Below are positions 11,164 to 20,713 of a DNA stretch of 64,000 nucleotides, one piece after another. The notes beneath the pieces are model-generated. The model did not search any database. It had not been told where the DNA came from and saw only the letters and a list, made by a program, of their open reading frames with translations. The DNA is taken from contig NZ_FNDD01000003.1 of assembly GCF_900100015.1 (NCBI RefSeq), positions 1-64,000 on the forward strand, given 5' to 3'. Made by a program: the position numbers and the translations under genes. This stretch comes from Vibrio xiamenensis (lineage in GTDB: Bacteria; Pseudomonadota; Gammaproteobacteria; Enterobacterales; Vibrionaceae). Positions within the stretch are counted from its first letter, which is position 1. Each line of letters opens with the position of its first letter.

Positions 11164-11634
11164 TTAAATTTCACTGATGAATTGGTTCACCAGCTCGCGG
11201 TTTGAAGCACTGTCTAAGTTGTGACGAATCAGCTTGCTGGCACTTTCAATTACCAGGTCAGCCATCTCTTCTTTCAGCTCTTGACGAATGCGGTTGCGCT
11301 CATTGTCGACGTTCGCTTTACCTTCTTCGATGATGCGCGCTTTTTCTTGGTTAGCCAGCTCCACTGCGTCTGCAACCAGTTGGTCTTGACGCTGTTTACC
11401 TTGCTCGATTAAGGCTTGAGCCTTTTTGCGCGCGTCAGCAATGATTTGATCGCTGTTCGCTTGCGCAAGCGACAATTCTTTCGCCGCTTTTTCAGTATGT
11501 TCAAGGCCTTGCGCAATTTCAGCTCGGCGCTCGTCGAGAAGTTTTACGAGTGGTGGCCAGACGTATTTCATGCATAACCAGACAAAAATCACAAACGAGA
11601 TTGCTTGGCCTAACATTGAAGCATTTATGTTCAT
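11164..11634 (-). CDS. atpF: ATP synthase F0 subunit b
   Basis: The 156-residue peripheral stalk subunit. One N-terminal transmembrane helix (residues 5-25, LGQAISFVIFVWLCMKYVW) is followed by a long charged helix to the C-terminus, including LLDERRAEIAQGLEHTEKA and RIRQELKEEM, which dimerises as a right-handed coiled coil and binds delta. Length matches E. coli b exactly. GAGGGTG precedes the ATG. Confidence 0.96.
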   Translation of the reverse strand: MNINASMLGQAISFVIFVWLCMKYVWPPLVKLLDERRAEIAQGLEHTEKAAKELSLAQANSDQIIADARKKAQALIEQGKQRQDQLVADAVELANQEKARIIEEGKANVDNERNRIRQELKEEMADLVIESASKLIRHNLDSASNRELVNQFISEI

Positions 11635-11677
11635 AGCACCCTCACATCTATAACGTGTTGAAAATTAAGTATTCGAA

Positions 11678-11914
11678 TTACGCTACAGCGAAGATGATGT
11701 ACAAACCGATACCAACACCGATCATAGGTACCGCGTCCACAAGACCCATCATGATGAAGAACTGAGTACGCAACATTGGGGTTAAATCTGGTTGGCGAGC
11801 AACGCCTTCTAGGTATTTACCAGCAAGATTACCGATACCTGCTGCAGCACCTGCTGCGCCAAGACCGATCAGTAGTGCACCTGCTACGTATAGAACTGCG
11901 CTAACGATATCCAT
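11678..11914 (-). CDS. atpE: ATP synthase F0 subunit c (proton-type)
   Basis: A 78-residue hairpin of two membrane helices forming the rotor ring. The polar loop is ARQPDL, and the essential carboxylate is Asp60 in GLVDAVPMI, equivalent to Asp61 of E. coli. The Gln, Glu-Ser-Thr set of sodium-dependent c subunits is absent, so protons are the likely coupling ion. [17 protein letters not shown] is close to E. coli. The main Vibrio c subunit, as I recall it, reads KMFIIAGLLDAVPMI, so this ring is of a different lineage from the housekeeping one. AGGAG is 5 bp from the ATG. Confidence 0.97.
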   Translation of the reverse strand: MDIVSAVLYVAGALLIGLGAAGAAAGIGNLAGKYLEGVARQPDLTPMLRTQFFIMMGLVDAVPMIGVGIGLYIIFAVA

Positions 11915-11961
11915 AACAACTCCTAAAAATACAAATTAATTCAAGTATTAAGATTAAAAAA

Positions 11962-12732
<771 letters not shown>

Positions 12733-13131
12733 TTAAGCCTTCCTTTCATCCTGGTCTTTAAACAACGGCGTCAAGAAATGACCTAGCATAGTCACACAAA
12801 ACGCAATCAAGACCACAATGTTACGAAGAGCCATGAATCTAAACGTCAACACAAACATGATAATTGTATATATCAGTTTGATATTTCTACTTAAATTCAT
12901 TAAGTCTCGCAGACTCTCCGAGGGTTTCATCTTCGACTTCATAGAAGCGAACATCATGCCGATCATCGAAGGAACAATCGCAATCACAACGCCAGTCAAA
13001 GCAGATTCAACCCCAATCGCACCGTTAGAGAAGAGTTCATAAACAACAAACGCTAGGCCTAAACCCAGTTGAGTGATCAGAATCCTCTTTCCTGCCAGCA
13101 TGATTGAATCACTTGTGCTGTTAGCTTCCAT
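12733..13131 (-). CDS. atpI: ATP synthase subunit I (AtpI-like)
   Basis: A 132-residue, four-helix membrane protein at the head of the atp operon, in the usual AtpI position. AtpI homologues assist c-ring assembly or stability. Hydrophobic segments are at about 18-36, 42-60, 88-105 and 107-125, with KSKMKPSESLRDLMNLSRN as the cytoplasmic loop. Sequence conservation in this family is weak, so the call rests on topology, length and position. Transcription must start upstream in the 13.1-14.3 kb region. Confidence 0.88.
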   Translation of the reverse strand: MEANSTSDSIMLAGKRILITQLGLGLAFVVYELFSNGAIGVESALTGVVIAIVPSMIGMMFASMKSKMKPSESLRDLMNLSRNIKLIYTIIMFVLTFRFMALRNIVVLIAFCVTMLGHFLTPLFKDQDERKA

Positions 13132-13570
13132 AAAATCACCTTACAGTTTCAATTTCTAAATGGTGAATTGAGAAGTTAACTTCACTACTGAAATGTTCCG
13201 TCAGATGAAATTTCCCAAGATGAGAAGAAAAATTCACAGAAATATTTCAGCCATGATAATTAATTTTCACGACTTACCTTTAGAAGAGATAAAATAATTT
13301 TTATCCGAAAACGCTTTGAAATATACACCCATAAATAAACGATTCGGAATCGGAAAACTTGAAAATTATCATTCCATTTTTGATAGCGTTATTCATTTGT
13401 ATTTTTTTAATGCCATCTATAAAGTGGACGTTAGTCTTTATCAGCATTTAGACTAAAAAGCTCAGTCACAGGGACGTGGACTCACCTTTCAAGGAATGAA
13501 AGTTATTGTCTTCACTTCATTATTTAATGCCATACTTATTAAATAAAAAGTTTGAACCCTATTATCACTT

Positions 13571-13602
13571 TTAGGCTATGGAATTTAATTTCCATGGCCT
13601 AA
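13571..13602. other. Strong 13-bp inverted repeat (hairpin)
   Basis: Left arm TTAGGCTATGGAA (13571-13583), loop TTTAAT, right arm TTCCATGGCCTAA (13590-13602). Twelve of 13 positions pair as Watson-Crick and the other as G-T. Neither side has a T tract, so it is not a classical terminator. It might be an operator or an RNA element. Confidence 0.6.
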
Positions 13603-14153
13603 TTGTCGTGTCTTAAATTAATTTAAATTTGGATAAATTTTCTTATTAAATAATTGTAAATAATTTCACAACTATATTTGTGTCATTTTTATTAGCTATA
13701 TTTTGGTGCAATTGCCGATTTTATGAACGCACATCACAATTGAGATCCCCATCACTTTTTGTAGCCCTAACGAGCAAAAACGTGACACATGCGCCAAGTT
13801 CGCCGCTATTCCCTACTAAGTTCAAGGTTTTTGATCCAGTTAACATATTTCCCCAGTTCCAAAATCATCTTTGACAAAATTCATGCCAACTTATCCAATT
13901 ATTTTTTCAACTTGGTAAAACCGTTAACTAGAATGGTATTCCCCACATGAATGTTAACGAGTGGTTAATTGGCAAAGCCAGAAGTAACACATCCGTAACG
14001 TGCCTATATGCCACTAGGGCTGCGGAGGTTTTGCGATAGTCATTCCAAATCAAATACAAGGAAACAGATCACCATACTATTAACCATTATTGAAATCTAA
14101 GTTTTCAATTTTAAGTGGTGAGGTTCGTTTACGATCTAAGCATAATTGCAGGA

Positions 14154-14183
14154 TTGTAACATTGCATTCTCAGTTGTAACATT
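14154..14183 (+). promoter_or_regulatory. Direct repeat TTGTAACATT, candidate activator/repressor site for cyo
   Basis: Two identical 10-mers at 14154-14163 and 14174-14183, start to start exactly 20 bp, about two helical turns, some 180 bp upstream of cyoA. The spacing suits a dimeric regulator bound to one DNA face. The regulator is not identified. Confidence 0.45.
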
Positions 14184-14365
14184 TTGACCATATAAAAAGC
14201 AGGGTTTTAACCAGATTTCATATGTGAGAAAGGGATTGCGATTGAAAGTGCGACATTACAATACGCTCAACACATACATATTCTAATGACGATAACGACC
14301 TTAGTTTAGACAGCGATGCCCACGCAGGGCTTCTGGACTAGGTCCATAAGACATCGAGAAAGTTA

Positions 14366-15265
14366 ATGGAAGCCTCAAGATATAAAAGCATCTTGCCGCG
14401 GGCTGGTCTGGCGTTAGCCGTTCTTATGCTCTCGGGATGCGATTCTGCATTGCTTAATCCGAAAGGCGCTATTGGTGTTCAAGAAAAAGAACTGATTATC
14501 ACATCACTACTGTTGATGCTCATTGTAGTTATCCCAGTAATTTTGATGACTATCTACTTCTCTTTTAAATACCGCGCGTCAAATACGGATCAAGAGTATG
14601 CGCCAGAATGGTCGCACTCAACTAAAATCGAAGTGATTGTTTGGACGATTCCAATCATCATCATCGCGATTTTGGGAACCATCACTTGGCACTCTACTCA
14701 CGAGTTGGAACCCTCCAAGCCGTTAGTGAGTGATGTCGAACCCATGACGATCGAAGTGGTCTCTTTAGACTGGAAATGGTTATTCATTTATCCAGACCAA
14801 AAGATTGCAACGGTGAACTACGTGGCGTTCCCGAAAGATGTACCAGTTCAATTCAAACTGACATCTGACAACATCATGAACTCATTCTTTATCCCTCGTT
14901 TAGGTAGTCAGATTTACGCCATGCCTGGCATGGTGACGCGTCTACACTTGATTGCAAATCACGAAGGCGATTTCAAAGGCGTTGCAGCCAGCTACAGTGG
15001 TGAAGGTTTCTCTCACATGAAATTCACTGCCACCGCGCTGCCTGACCAAGCCAGCTTCGACAACTGGGTACAACAGGTGAAAGCCAGCCCAGATACCCTT
15101 GAAGACCTTGCTGCTTATAAATCATTGGCTAAGCCATCTATCGATGCGCCAGTGACGTATTACTCTAAAGTCGTTCCAGAACTGTTTACTAACGTAGTGA
15201 CTCAGTATCCAGGTTCGATGAACGCAAGCTTTGACGCAGCATGCCTAGTCTCAGAGGAAGGATAA
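14366..15265 (+). CDS. cyoA: Cytochrome bo quinol oxidase subunit II
   Basis: A 299-residue membrane-anchored subunit of the terminal ubiquinol oxidase. The lipoprotein signal ends in the lipobox MLSGC, followed by two membrane helices (residues about 45-70 and 90-112) and a periplasmic cupredoxin domain. The copper-A ligand motif of cytochrome c oxidases is replaced by [11 protein letters not shown] with no Cys pair, which marks a quinol oxidase. The [12 protein letters not shown] block is typical of CyoA. First gene of cyoABCDE. Confidence 0.97.
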   Translation: MEASRYKSILPRAGLALAVLMLSGCDSALLNPKGAIGVQEKELIITSLLLMLIVVIPVILMTIYFSFKYRASNTDQEYAPEWSHSTKIEVIVWTIPIIIIAILGTITWHSTHELEPSKPLVSDVEPMTIEVVSLDWKWLFIYPDQKIATVNYVAFPKDVPVQFKLTSDNIMNSFFIPRLGSQIYAMPGMVTRLHLIANHEGDFKGVAASYSGEGFSHMKFTATALPDQASFDNWVQQVKASPDTLEDLAAYKSLAKPSIDAPVTYYSKVVPELFTNVVTQYPGSMNASFDAACLVSEEG

Positions 15266-15269
15266 TCCT

Positions 15270-17306
15270 ATGTTCGGAAGATTAACTCTCGAATCGGTTC
15301 CATATCATGAGCCAATTATCATGGTCACTCTGACCGTGATCGCGCTAGTGGGTATTGCTGTAGTTGCAGCCATCACCAAAGCGGGCAAATGGCAATACTT
15401 ATGGAATGAATGGTTTACTTCAGTAGACCACAAAAAATTAGGCTTCATGTACATCGCAGTTGCGATGGTCATGTTGCTCCGCGGTTTTGCCGATGCGGTC
15501 ATGATGCGTAGCCAACAGCTGTTATCATCGGCTGGCGAAGCTGGCTACTTACCGCAACACCACTATGACCAAATCTTCACCGCCCACGGCGTGATCATGA
15601 TTTTCTTTGTCGCGATGCCATTGGTTATCGGTCTGATGAACATCATCGTGCCACTGCAAATTGGTGCGCGTGACGTGGCATTCCCATACCTCAACAACTT
15701 GAGCTTCTGGCTATTCGTTGTTGGTGTGATCCTAACCAACATGTCGTTAGGCTTGGGTGAATTCGGTCGTACTGGTTGGCTTGCTTACCCACCACTATCA
15801 GGTATTGCTGCCAGTCCAGGGGTCGGGGTCGACTATTGGATATGGGCACTACAGATATCCGGTGTCGGTACTACGCTTACCGGTGTGAACTTCTTTGTCA
15901 CCATCTTCCGTATGCGTACACCAAGCATGCCAATGATGAAGATGCCAGTGTTCACTTGGGCATCACTATGTGCCAACATTCTGATCATCATCTCGTTCCC
16001 AATCCTAACCGTGACCATCGCACTGTTAACGCTTGACCGTTATTTAGGTATGCACTTCTTTACCAATGACATGGGCGGCAACATGATGATGTATGTCAAC
16101 CTGATTTGGGCATGGGGTCACCCTGAAGTGTACATTCTGATTCTGCCAATCTTTGGTGTGTTCTCAGAAGTTACCGCGACATACTCACGTAAGAAACTGT
16201 TTGGTTACACCTCACTGGTGTGGGCAACGATTGTTATCACAGTCCTAGCCTTCGTAGTATGGCTACACCACTTCTTTACCATGGGTTCTGGTGCCAACGT
16301 TAACGCCTTCTTTGGTATTGCCACCATGATCATCTCGATTCCGACCGGGGTTAAGATTTTCAACTGGCTATTTACCATGTACAAAGGCCGCATTCGTTTC
16401 ACCACGCCAATGCTGTGGACGGTGGGTTTCCTTATCACCTTCAGTGTCGGCGGTATGACTGGCGTACTGATGGCGGTACCAGGTGCTGACTTCGTTCTAC
16501 ACAACTCAGTATTCCTGATCGCACACTTCCACAACGTTATCATCGGCGGTGTTGTATTCGGCTGTTTTGCGGCAATCACTTACTGGTTCCCGAAAGCAAC
16601 AGGCTATACACTGAACGAAACTTGGGGTAAACGTGCATTTGTATGTTGGATCGTAGGCTTCCTAATGGCCTTCCTACCACTATACGCACTTGGCTTTATG
16701 GGTATGACTCGTCGTATCAGCCAAAACATCGACCCAGACTTCTTCCCACTGCTTGCTGTTGCAGCATCGGGTACTGTGGTTATCGCTCTAGGCGTATTGT
16801 GTCAGTTCATTCAGTTCTACGTGAGCTTCCGTGACCGTGCACAAAACCGTGACCTAACGGGTGACCCGTGGGATGGCCGTACTCTTGAGTGGGCAACCTC
16901 ATCTCCACCACCGTTCTACAACTTCGCTAAGATTCCAAAAGGCGACGAACTTGATGCGTTCTGGTACCAAAAAGAGCGTGGCGAATTCAAACCAATGGAA
17001 GAAGAAGAATACGAACCAATTCACATGCCGAAAAATACCCCAACAGGTATGTATGTGTCAGCTTGGGCAACCGTATTTGGTTTTGCGATGATTTGGTACA
17101 TCTGGTGGTTAGCAGCAATCAGCTTCATCGGTATCGTGGTGACATGTATTCGTCACAGCTACAACGATGACGTCGATTACTACGTAACTGTCGAAGAAAT
17201 TAAAGCTATTGAAGCGGCACGTCGTGCTCAACTCGCGGAAGCGGCAAAAGCGTCTAGCAAAGACAACGACAGCGAAGACGATATGGAGGCGAACTATGCA
17301 CGCTGA
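15270..17306 (+). CDS. cyoB: Cytochrome bo quinol oxidase subunit I
   Basis: The 678-residue catalytic subunit that oxidises quinol, reduces oxygen and pumps protons. It has about 15 membrane helices. Heme and copper-B ligands are visible: the His in [11 protein letters not shown] (low-spin heme), [10 protein letters not shown] (copper B His cross-linked to Tyr), WLHHFFTMG (two copper B His) and [13 protein letters not shown] (heme ligands). The D-channel Asn-rich loop and [11 protein letters not shown] start are standard. Its last 11 bp overlap cyoC. Confidence 0.98.
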   Translation: MFGRLTLESVPYHEPIIMVTLTVIALVGIAVVAAITKAGKWQYLWNEWFTSVDHKKLGFMYIAVAMVMLLRGFADAVMMRSQQLLSSAGEAGYLPQHHYDQIFTAHGVIMIFFVAMPLVIGLMNIIVPLQIGARDVAFPYLNNLSFWLFVVGVILTNMSLGLGEFGRTGWLAYPPLSGIAASPGVGVDYWIWALQISGVGTTLTGVNFFVTIFRMRTPSMPMMKMPVFTWASLCANILIIISFPILTVTIALLTLDRYLGMHFFTNDMGGNMMMYVNLIWAWGHPEVYILILPIFGVFSEVTATYSRKKLFGYTSLVWATIVITVLAFVVWLHHFFTMGSGANVNAFFGIATMIISIPTGVKIFNWLFTMYKGRIRFTTPMLWTVGFLITFSVGGMTGVLMAVPGADFVLHNSVFLIAHFHNVIIGGVVFGCFAAITYWFPKATGYTLNETWGKRAFVCWIVGFLMAFLPLYALGFMGMTRRISQNIDPDFFPLLAVAASGTVVIALGVLCQFIQFYVSFRDRAQNRDLTGDPWDGRTLEWATSSPPPFYNFAKIPKGDELDAFWYQKERGEFKPMEEEEYEPIHMPKNTPTGMYVSAWATVFGFAMIWYIWWLAAISFIGIVVTCIRHSYNDDVDYYVTVEEIKAIEAARRAQLAEAAKASSKDNDSEDDMEANYAR

Positions 17307-17889
17307 TACTCACGCTCATGAACATCATCACGATGCAGGTGCCAACAAACTGTTCGGCTTCTGGATCTACCTGATGAGTGACTGTATTTTGTTTGCGACT
17401 CTGTTCGCGACCTATGCAGTACTTTCTGGCGCCAACGCTGGCGGCCCAATTGGTAAAGACATCTTCGAAATTCCATTCGTATTTGTTGAAACCATGCTGC
17501 TACTGTTCAGTAGTATCACGTTTGGCTTTGGCATGATTTCGATGAAGCGCCAAGATCTTGCTGGCATGAAACGCTGGATGATCGTGACCTTCCTATTAGG
17601 TCTGGGCTTTATCGGCATGGAAATTTACGAGTTCCATCATCTGATTGAAGAAGGCTTTGGTCCGCAGCGCAGCGCGTTCCTATCTGCATTCTTTACTCTA
17701 GTTGGTACTCACGGTCTGCACGTGACTTTCGGTCTTATTTGGCTTGCGGTTGCTTACCAGCAGCTAAGCAGCAAAGGCTTGACCGACACTGTGAAGACAC
17801 GTTTCCAATGTCTAAGTTTGTTCTGGCACTTCCTTGATATCGTTTGGATCTGTGTCTTCACCATTGTTTACTTGCTAGGAGTGATGTAA
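17296..17889 (+). CDS. cyoC: Cytochrome bo quinol oxidase subunit III
   Basis: A 197-residue, five-helix subunit. The ATG at 17296 was chosen because GGAG lies 7 bp before it and [13 protein letters not shown] is the normal His-rich start; it lies inside the end of cyoB, an 11-bp overlap implying coupled translation. The helices include [22 protein letters not shown] and the conserved [13 protein letters not shown]. The frame extends upstream to 17209 within cyoB, but that part reads the wrong frame of cyoB. Confidence 0.96.
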   Translation: MHADTHAHEHHHDAGANKLFGFWIYLMSDCILFATLFATYAVLSGANAGGPIGKDIFEIPFVFVETMLLLFSSITFGFGMISMKRQDLAGMKRWMIVTFLLGLGFIGMEIYEFHHLIEEGFGPQRSAFLSAFFTLVGTHGLHVTFGLIWLAVAYQQLSSKGLTDTVKTRFQCLSLFWHFLDIVWICVFTIVYLLGVM

Positions 17890-18209
17890 TGAGTAATCAA
17901 CACGACACTGCAGACACTGGTAGCCGCGATTATGTGAAAGGCTTTGTCCTTTCACTTATCCTAACCATCATTCCGTTCTACTTTGCTTACACGCAAAGCT
18001 TGCCGGAGACCACAACCTACGCAATTCTGTTTGGTTGTGCGATTGTTCAGGTGATTGTGCACTTTACTTACTTCCTGCATATGGAAGTGAAGTCAGAGCA
18101 AGGCCAATGGAACATGATTTCCTTGGTATTTAGTGCCATCGTTGTCCTCATTTTGATTGCCGGTTCCCTGTGGATCATGTGGAACCTGCACTCAAACATG
18201 ATGTTGTAG
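17889..18209 (+). CDS. cyoD: Cytochrome bo quinol oxidase subunit IV
   Basis: A 106-residue protein with three hydrophobic helices, the small accessory subunit that helps copper-B insertion and stability. Typical features are SRDYVKGFVLSLILTIIPF, the VQVIVHFTYFLHM helix and the C-terminal WIMWNLHSNMM. The ATG shares one base with the cyoC stop (TAATG), so translation is coupled. Confidence 0.96.
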   Translation: MSNQHDTADTGSRDYVKGFVLSLILTIIPFYFAYTQSLPETTTYAILFGCAIVQVIVHFTYFLHMEVKSEQGQWNMISLVFSAIVVLILIAGSLWIMWNLHSNMML

Positions 18210-18216
18210 GTGCAAG

Positions 18217-19083
18217 ATGCTGAAAAGCTACCTGTCTATTACGAAACCCGGCATCATCATCGGCAATCTGATTTCAGCAGCGGCGGGGTTCTTCCTCGCT
18301 GCTAAATCGGAAGCCGTAAGTTTTAGTTTGATGCTACCGACCCTTGCAGGCGTTGCGCTTGTGATTGCGTCGGGTTGTGTGGTCAATAATATTTTTGACC
18401 GCGATATCGATATCAAAATGGCGCGTACCGCTAAACGTGAAATGGTGATCGGTTCGATAAGCGTTGATCACGCGTTTATCTATGCGCTGGTGTTGTTGGT
18501 GCTTGGCACGGTGACGCTCTATCAATTGGTGAACCCGCTGGCGACGGTTGTCGTGCTGCTCGGTTACATCTTTTATGTGTTCTTCTACACCATGTGGTAC
18601 AAGCGTACTTCGGTGTATGGCACTTTGATTGGCAGTATTTCCGGTGCAGTGCCCCCTCTTGTGGGCTATTTAGCGGTGACTAACTACATCAATATCGATG
18701 CCGTATTGCTGTTTGTGCTGTTCTGTTTGTGGCAGATGCCGCACTCATACGCAATCGCAATGTTCCGTATGCAGGATTACCGCGACGCAGGCATTCCTGT
18801 GCTGCCGGTAAAAGAAGGCATCAGCAAAGCACATCGTCACATGAAAGCGTATGTGGTGGCTTTTGCAGTAGTGGCTTTTGCCCTATTCGCACTTGGCCAA
18901 GCCAGTTACGCTTATCTTGCGGTGTCGTCACTGGTCAGTTTCTACTGGCTAAAAGTGACGTTCCGTTCAGTGGACGATAACAACTACGAAGCGTGGGCAA
19001 AATCCGTATTCAAAATATCTTTGGTTGCGGTGATGAGCATTAGCGGTGTACTCGGTTTTGAGCTACTCCCATTTGCTATCTAA
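18217..19083 (+). CDS. cyoE: Heme O synthase (protoheme farnesyltransferase)
   Basis: A 288-residue integral membrane prenyltransferase that converts heme B to heme O for subunit I. It has about eight to nine helices, the first Asp-rich motif NNIFDRDIDIKM and the second RMQDYRDAGIPVLP. It begins LSITKPGIIIGNLISA, a family hallmark. Close spacing (7 bp) to cyoD and a terminator directly after it complete the cyoABCDE operon. Confidence 0.97.
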   Translation: MLKSYLSITKPGIIIGNLISAAAGFFLAAKSEAVSFSLMLPTLAGVALVIASGCVVNNIFDRDIDIKMARTAKREMVIGSISVDHAFIYALVLLVLGTVTLYQLVNPLATVVVLLGYIFYVFFYTMWYKRTSVYGTLIGSISGAVPPLVGYLAVTNYINIDAVLLFVLFCLWQMPHSYAIAMFRMQDYRDAGIPVLPVKEGISKAHRHMKAYVVAFAVVAFALFALGQASYAYLAVSSLVSFYWLKVTFRSVDDNNYEAWAKSVFKISLVAVMSISGVLGFELLPFAI

Positions 19084-19092
19084 CTCAAATCA

Positions 19093-19118
19093 AACCGGCG
19101 CTAGCGCCGGTTTTTTAT
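19093..19118 (+). terminator. Terminator of the cyo operon
   Basis: AACCGGCGCTAGCGCCGGTT palindrome followed by TTTTT, 10 bp after the cyoE stop codon. Confidence 0.92.
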
Positions 19119-19154
19119 TATCCAAACCTTTTCCTAACATTGGCAAAATCGTCT

Positions 19155-19760
19155 TTAAGCTTTGACGCCCAAACCCTGTAACGCTTCGTACGCCTGCGCG
19201 GCATTTTCAAACACCACCCCTTGCATACCAACTCTCTTTGCACCAGCGACATTACTCGCCACATCATCTAAAAAGACACTTTGACTCGGGTCGAGATCAT
19301 AACGCTCAAGCAATATCGAAAAAATCGCCTCACTCGGCTTCATGCAGCCCTCTTCAGCTGACACCACTGCGCCCTCAAACAGCGGCCAGAAATCGTATTG
19401 CTGCTTTAGAAAAGCCACAATTTCATGCAAATTGTCGGTCAGTGCAAACACCTGATAACCCGCAAGCTTGAGGCGTTTAACTAATTCGACTGAACCATAG
19501 AGCGGGCATTGGGTATGTTTTACGTAATAAAACACAGCGTCGGTTTGCGCGGCGCTAAAGCCTAACTCGGCTTGAAACTGCAACGCCGCTTGCGCTTCAT
19601 TAATCTCACCACAATTGAGTTGACGCCAGGTTTCACCAAGGAAAATATCGCGGCTAAGACGGGGAATATCAGCGTTAGCCCCAAAAGTCAGTTTGATGAT
19701 TTCCTGCGGTGACCAGCGCACTAACACGTTTCCAATATCAAACACCACATGACGGATCAT
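19155..19760 (-). CDS. HAD-family hydrolase (YihX-like phosphatase)
   Basis: A 201-residue cytoplasmic phosphatase. Motif I is FDIGNVLVRW with nucleophile Asp8 (Gly-Asn replaces the usual Asp-Gly, as in YihX-type enzymes). Motif II is FALTDN, and motif IV is VFLDDVASNVAGAKRVGM. The ATG at 19760 is preferred over GTG 19769 and ATG 19766 because AAGGAG lies 8 bp before it and MIRHVVFDIGNVL is the normal family start. YihX dephosphorylates alpha-glucose 1-phosphate in E. coli; the substrate here is inferred only from similarity. Confidence 0.85.
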   Translation of the reverse strand: MIRHVVFDIGNVLVRWSPQEIIKLTFGANADIPRLSRDIFLGETWRQLNCGEINEAQAALQFQAELGFSAAQTDAVFYYVKHTQCPLYGSVELVKRLKLAGYQVFALTDNLHEIVAFLKQQYDFWPLFEGAVVSAEEGCMKPSEAIFSILLERYDLDPSQSVFLDDVASNVAGAKRVGMQGVVFENAAQAYEALQGLGVKA

Positions 19761-19992
19761 AGCCATCACTCCTTTATTCTTGGTTAACCAACCTTAACGC
19801 GGTTTACGCTATCACAGCGCAATGGTTTGAACATTTGATGGCAGTTTCTTTACGCTAAGACATTCCACAGCGGCTAAAACGCTTTATTTTCGGTTATAAA
19901 CCTTTATTTGCCGTTACCAACCTTCGCTACGGTTACAAAACCAGCATTCAAACACATTGTTTGTTTGCCTAACCAGCTGATGAATAAATCAC

Positions 19993-20007
19993 TAGACGAC
20001 TGGTCTA
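19993..20007. promoter_or_regulatory. NemR-type operator, copy 1 (autoregulation)
   Basis: Imperfect palindrome TAGACGACTGGTCTA located 21 bp before the nemR-like start codon. The identical sequence sits before the reductase gene at 20684. It resembles the E. coli NemR box (TAGAC...GTCTA) as I recall it. Confidence 0.8.
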
Positions 20008-20027
20008 ATCTTTTTTATAGTGGCGCC

Positions 20028-20615
20028 ATGAATACAAAACTTCACGATACTCGGCAACACATTTTGGATGTTGGCTACCAATTGGTGGTCAGCAAAGGCT
20101 TTACCAGTGTGGGGCTCGCCCAGTTGCTCAACACCGCCCACGTTCCTAAGGGATCGTTTTACCACTACTTTAAATCCAAAGAGCAGTTTGGTGAGGCGTT
20201 GATCCAAGACTACTTTTGCAACTATCTGCAAAAACTTGACGAGCTATTTAACGACACTTCGCAAAGCGCCTATCAGCGTTTACTTACCTATTTTACTCGC
20301 TGGCAAGAGACGGAAAACGGCACCTGCAATGCTAATCGCTGCTTGGTGGTGAAACTCAGCGCCGAAGTGTCTGACCTGTCTGAATCCATGCGCCTAGCCC
20401 TTGCTGATGGTGCCCGTAAAATCACCACAGCGATGGCTCAAGTTATCGAACAAGGCATCAAAGACGGTTCAATCCAAGTTGAAAACAGTCACGACTGCGC
20501 CATAGATATCTACAATATGTGGATTGGCGCCAGCGTACTGCACAAACTTTATCAAGATGCACAAGGTTTAGAGCGCTGCCTTAACAGCACCAAAGCGCGC
20601 CTTGGCCAAAAATAA
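20028..20615 (+). CDS. nemR: TetR-family redox/electrophile-sensing repressor, NemR-like
   Basis: A 195-residue repressor. The N-terminal helix-turn-helix (residues 8-55) has FTSVGLAQLLNTAHVPKGSFYHYFKSKE, almost the E. coli NemR pattern. Cys105 in RCLVVKLSAEV aligns with NemR Cys106, and Lys173 in WIGASVLHKLY aligns with NemR Lys175. That Cys/Lys pair forms a reversible sulfenamide bond in response to reactive chlorine in E. coli. The start at 20028 was chosen because the two NemR proteins align from there; an upstream extension to 19908 would run through the operator. Likely represses itself, the reductase and the transferase downstream until oxidants or quinones modify it. Confidence 0.9.
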   Translation: MNTKLHDTRQHILDVGYQLVVSKGFTSVGLAQLLNTAHVPKGSFYHYFKSKEQFGEALIQDYFCNYLQKLDELFNDTSQSAYQRLLTYFTRWQETENGTCNANRCLVVKLSAEVSDLSESMRLALADGARKITTAMAQVIEQGIKDGSIQVENSHDCAIDIYNMWIGASVLHKLYQDAQGLERCLNSTKARLGQK

Positions 20616-20683
20616 TTAACACGCGGCAACGTCGCTTAACATTACGCTATTGTGATAGACAATGGCTTTTTTCATCCAAAAAC

Positions 20684-20698
20684 TAGACGACTGGTCTA
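20684..20698. promoter_or_regulatory. NemR-type operator, copy 2
   Basis: TAGACGACTGGTCTA, identical to the copy at 19993, ending 15 bp before the reductase start codon. It would place repressor across the promoter or leader of the reductase/transferase transcript. Confidence 0.8.
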
Positions 20699-20713
20699 AT
20701 GAAGGTAATCACA

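Larger units (their letters stand above)
13132..14365. promoter_or_regulatory. Long AT-rich divergent control region between atp and cyo operons
   Basis: A 1,234-bp gap without a convincing gene; the only frame of note, 13680-13874, has no ribosome binding site. It must contain the promoters of both operons. Visible structure: inverted repeat TTAGTCT/AGACTAA (13431-13456), CTTTCA/TGAAAG (13486-13502), the strong 13-bp hairpin at 13571-13602, and a pair of TTGTAACATT repeats at 14154 and 14174. The distance is several times a normal divergent promoter, so long leaders or a small RNA are possible. Confidence 0.6.

Noticed and set aside
13680..13874. 64-codon frame in the atp/cyo intergenic region
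   Set aside because: No ribosome binding site, AT-rich low-complexity start and no recognisable protein; likely chance.
17209..17295. Extended N-terminus of CyoC
   Set aside because: It lies wholly inside cyoB in another frame; the binding site and family start support 17296.
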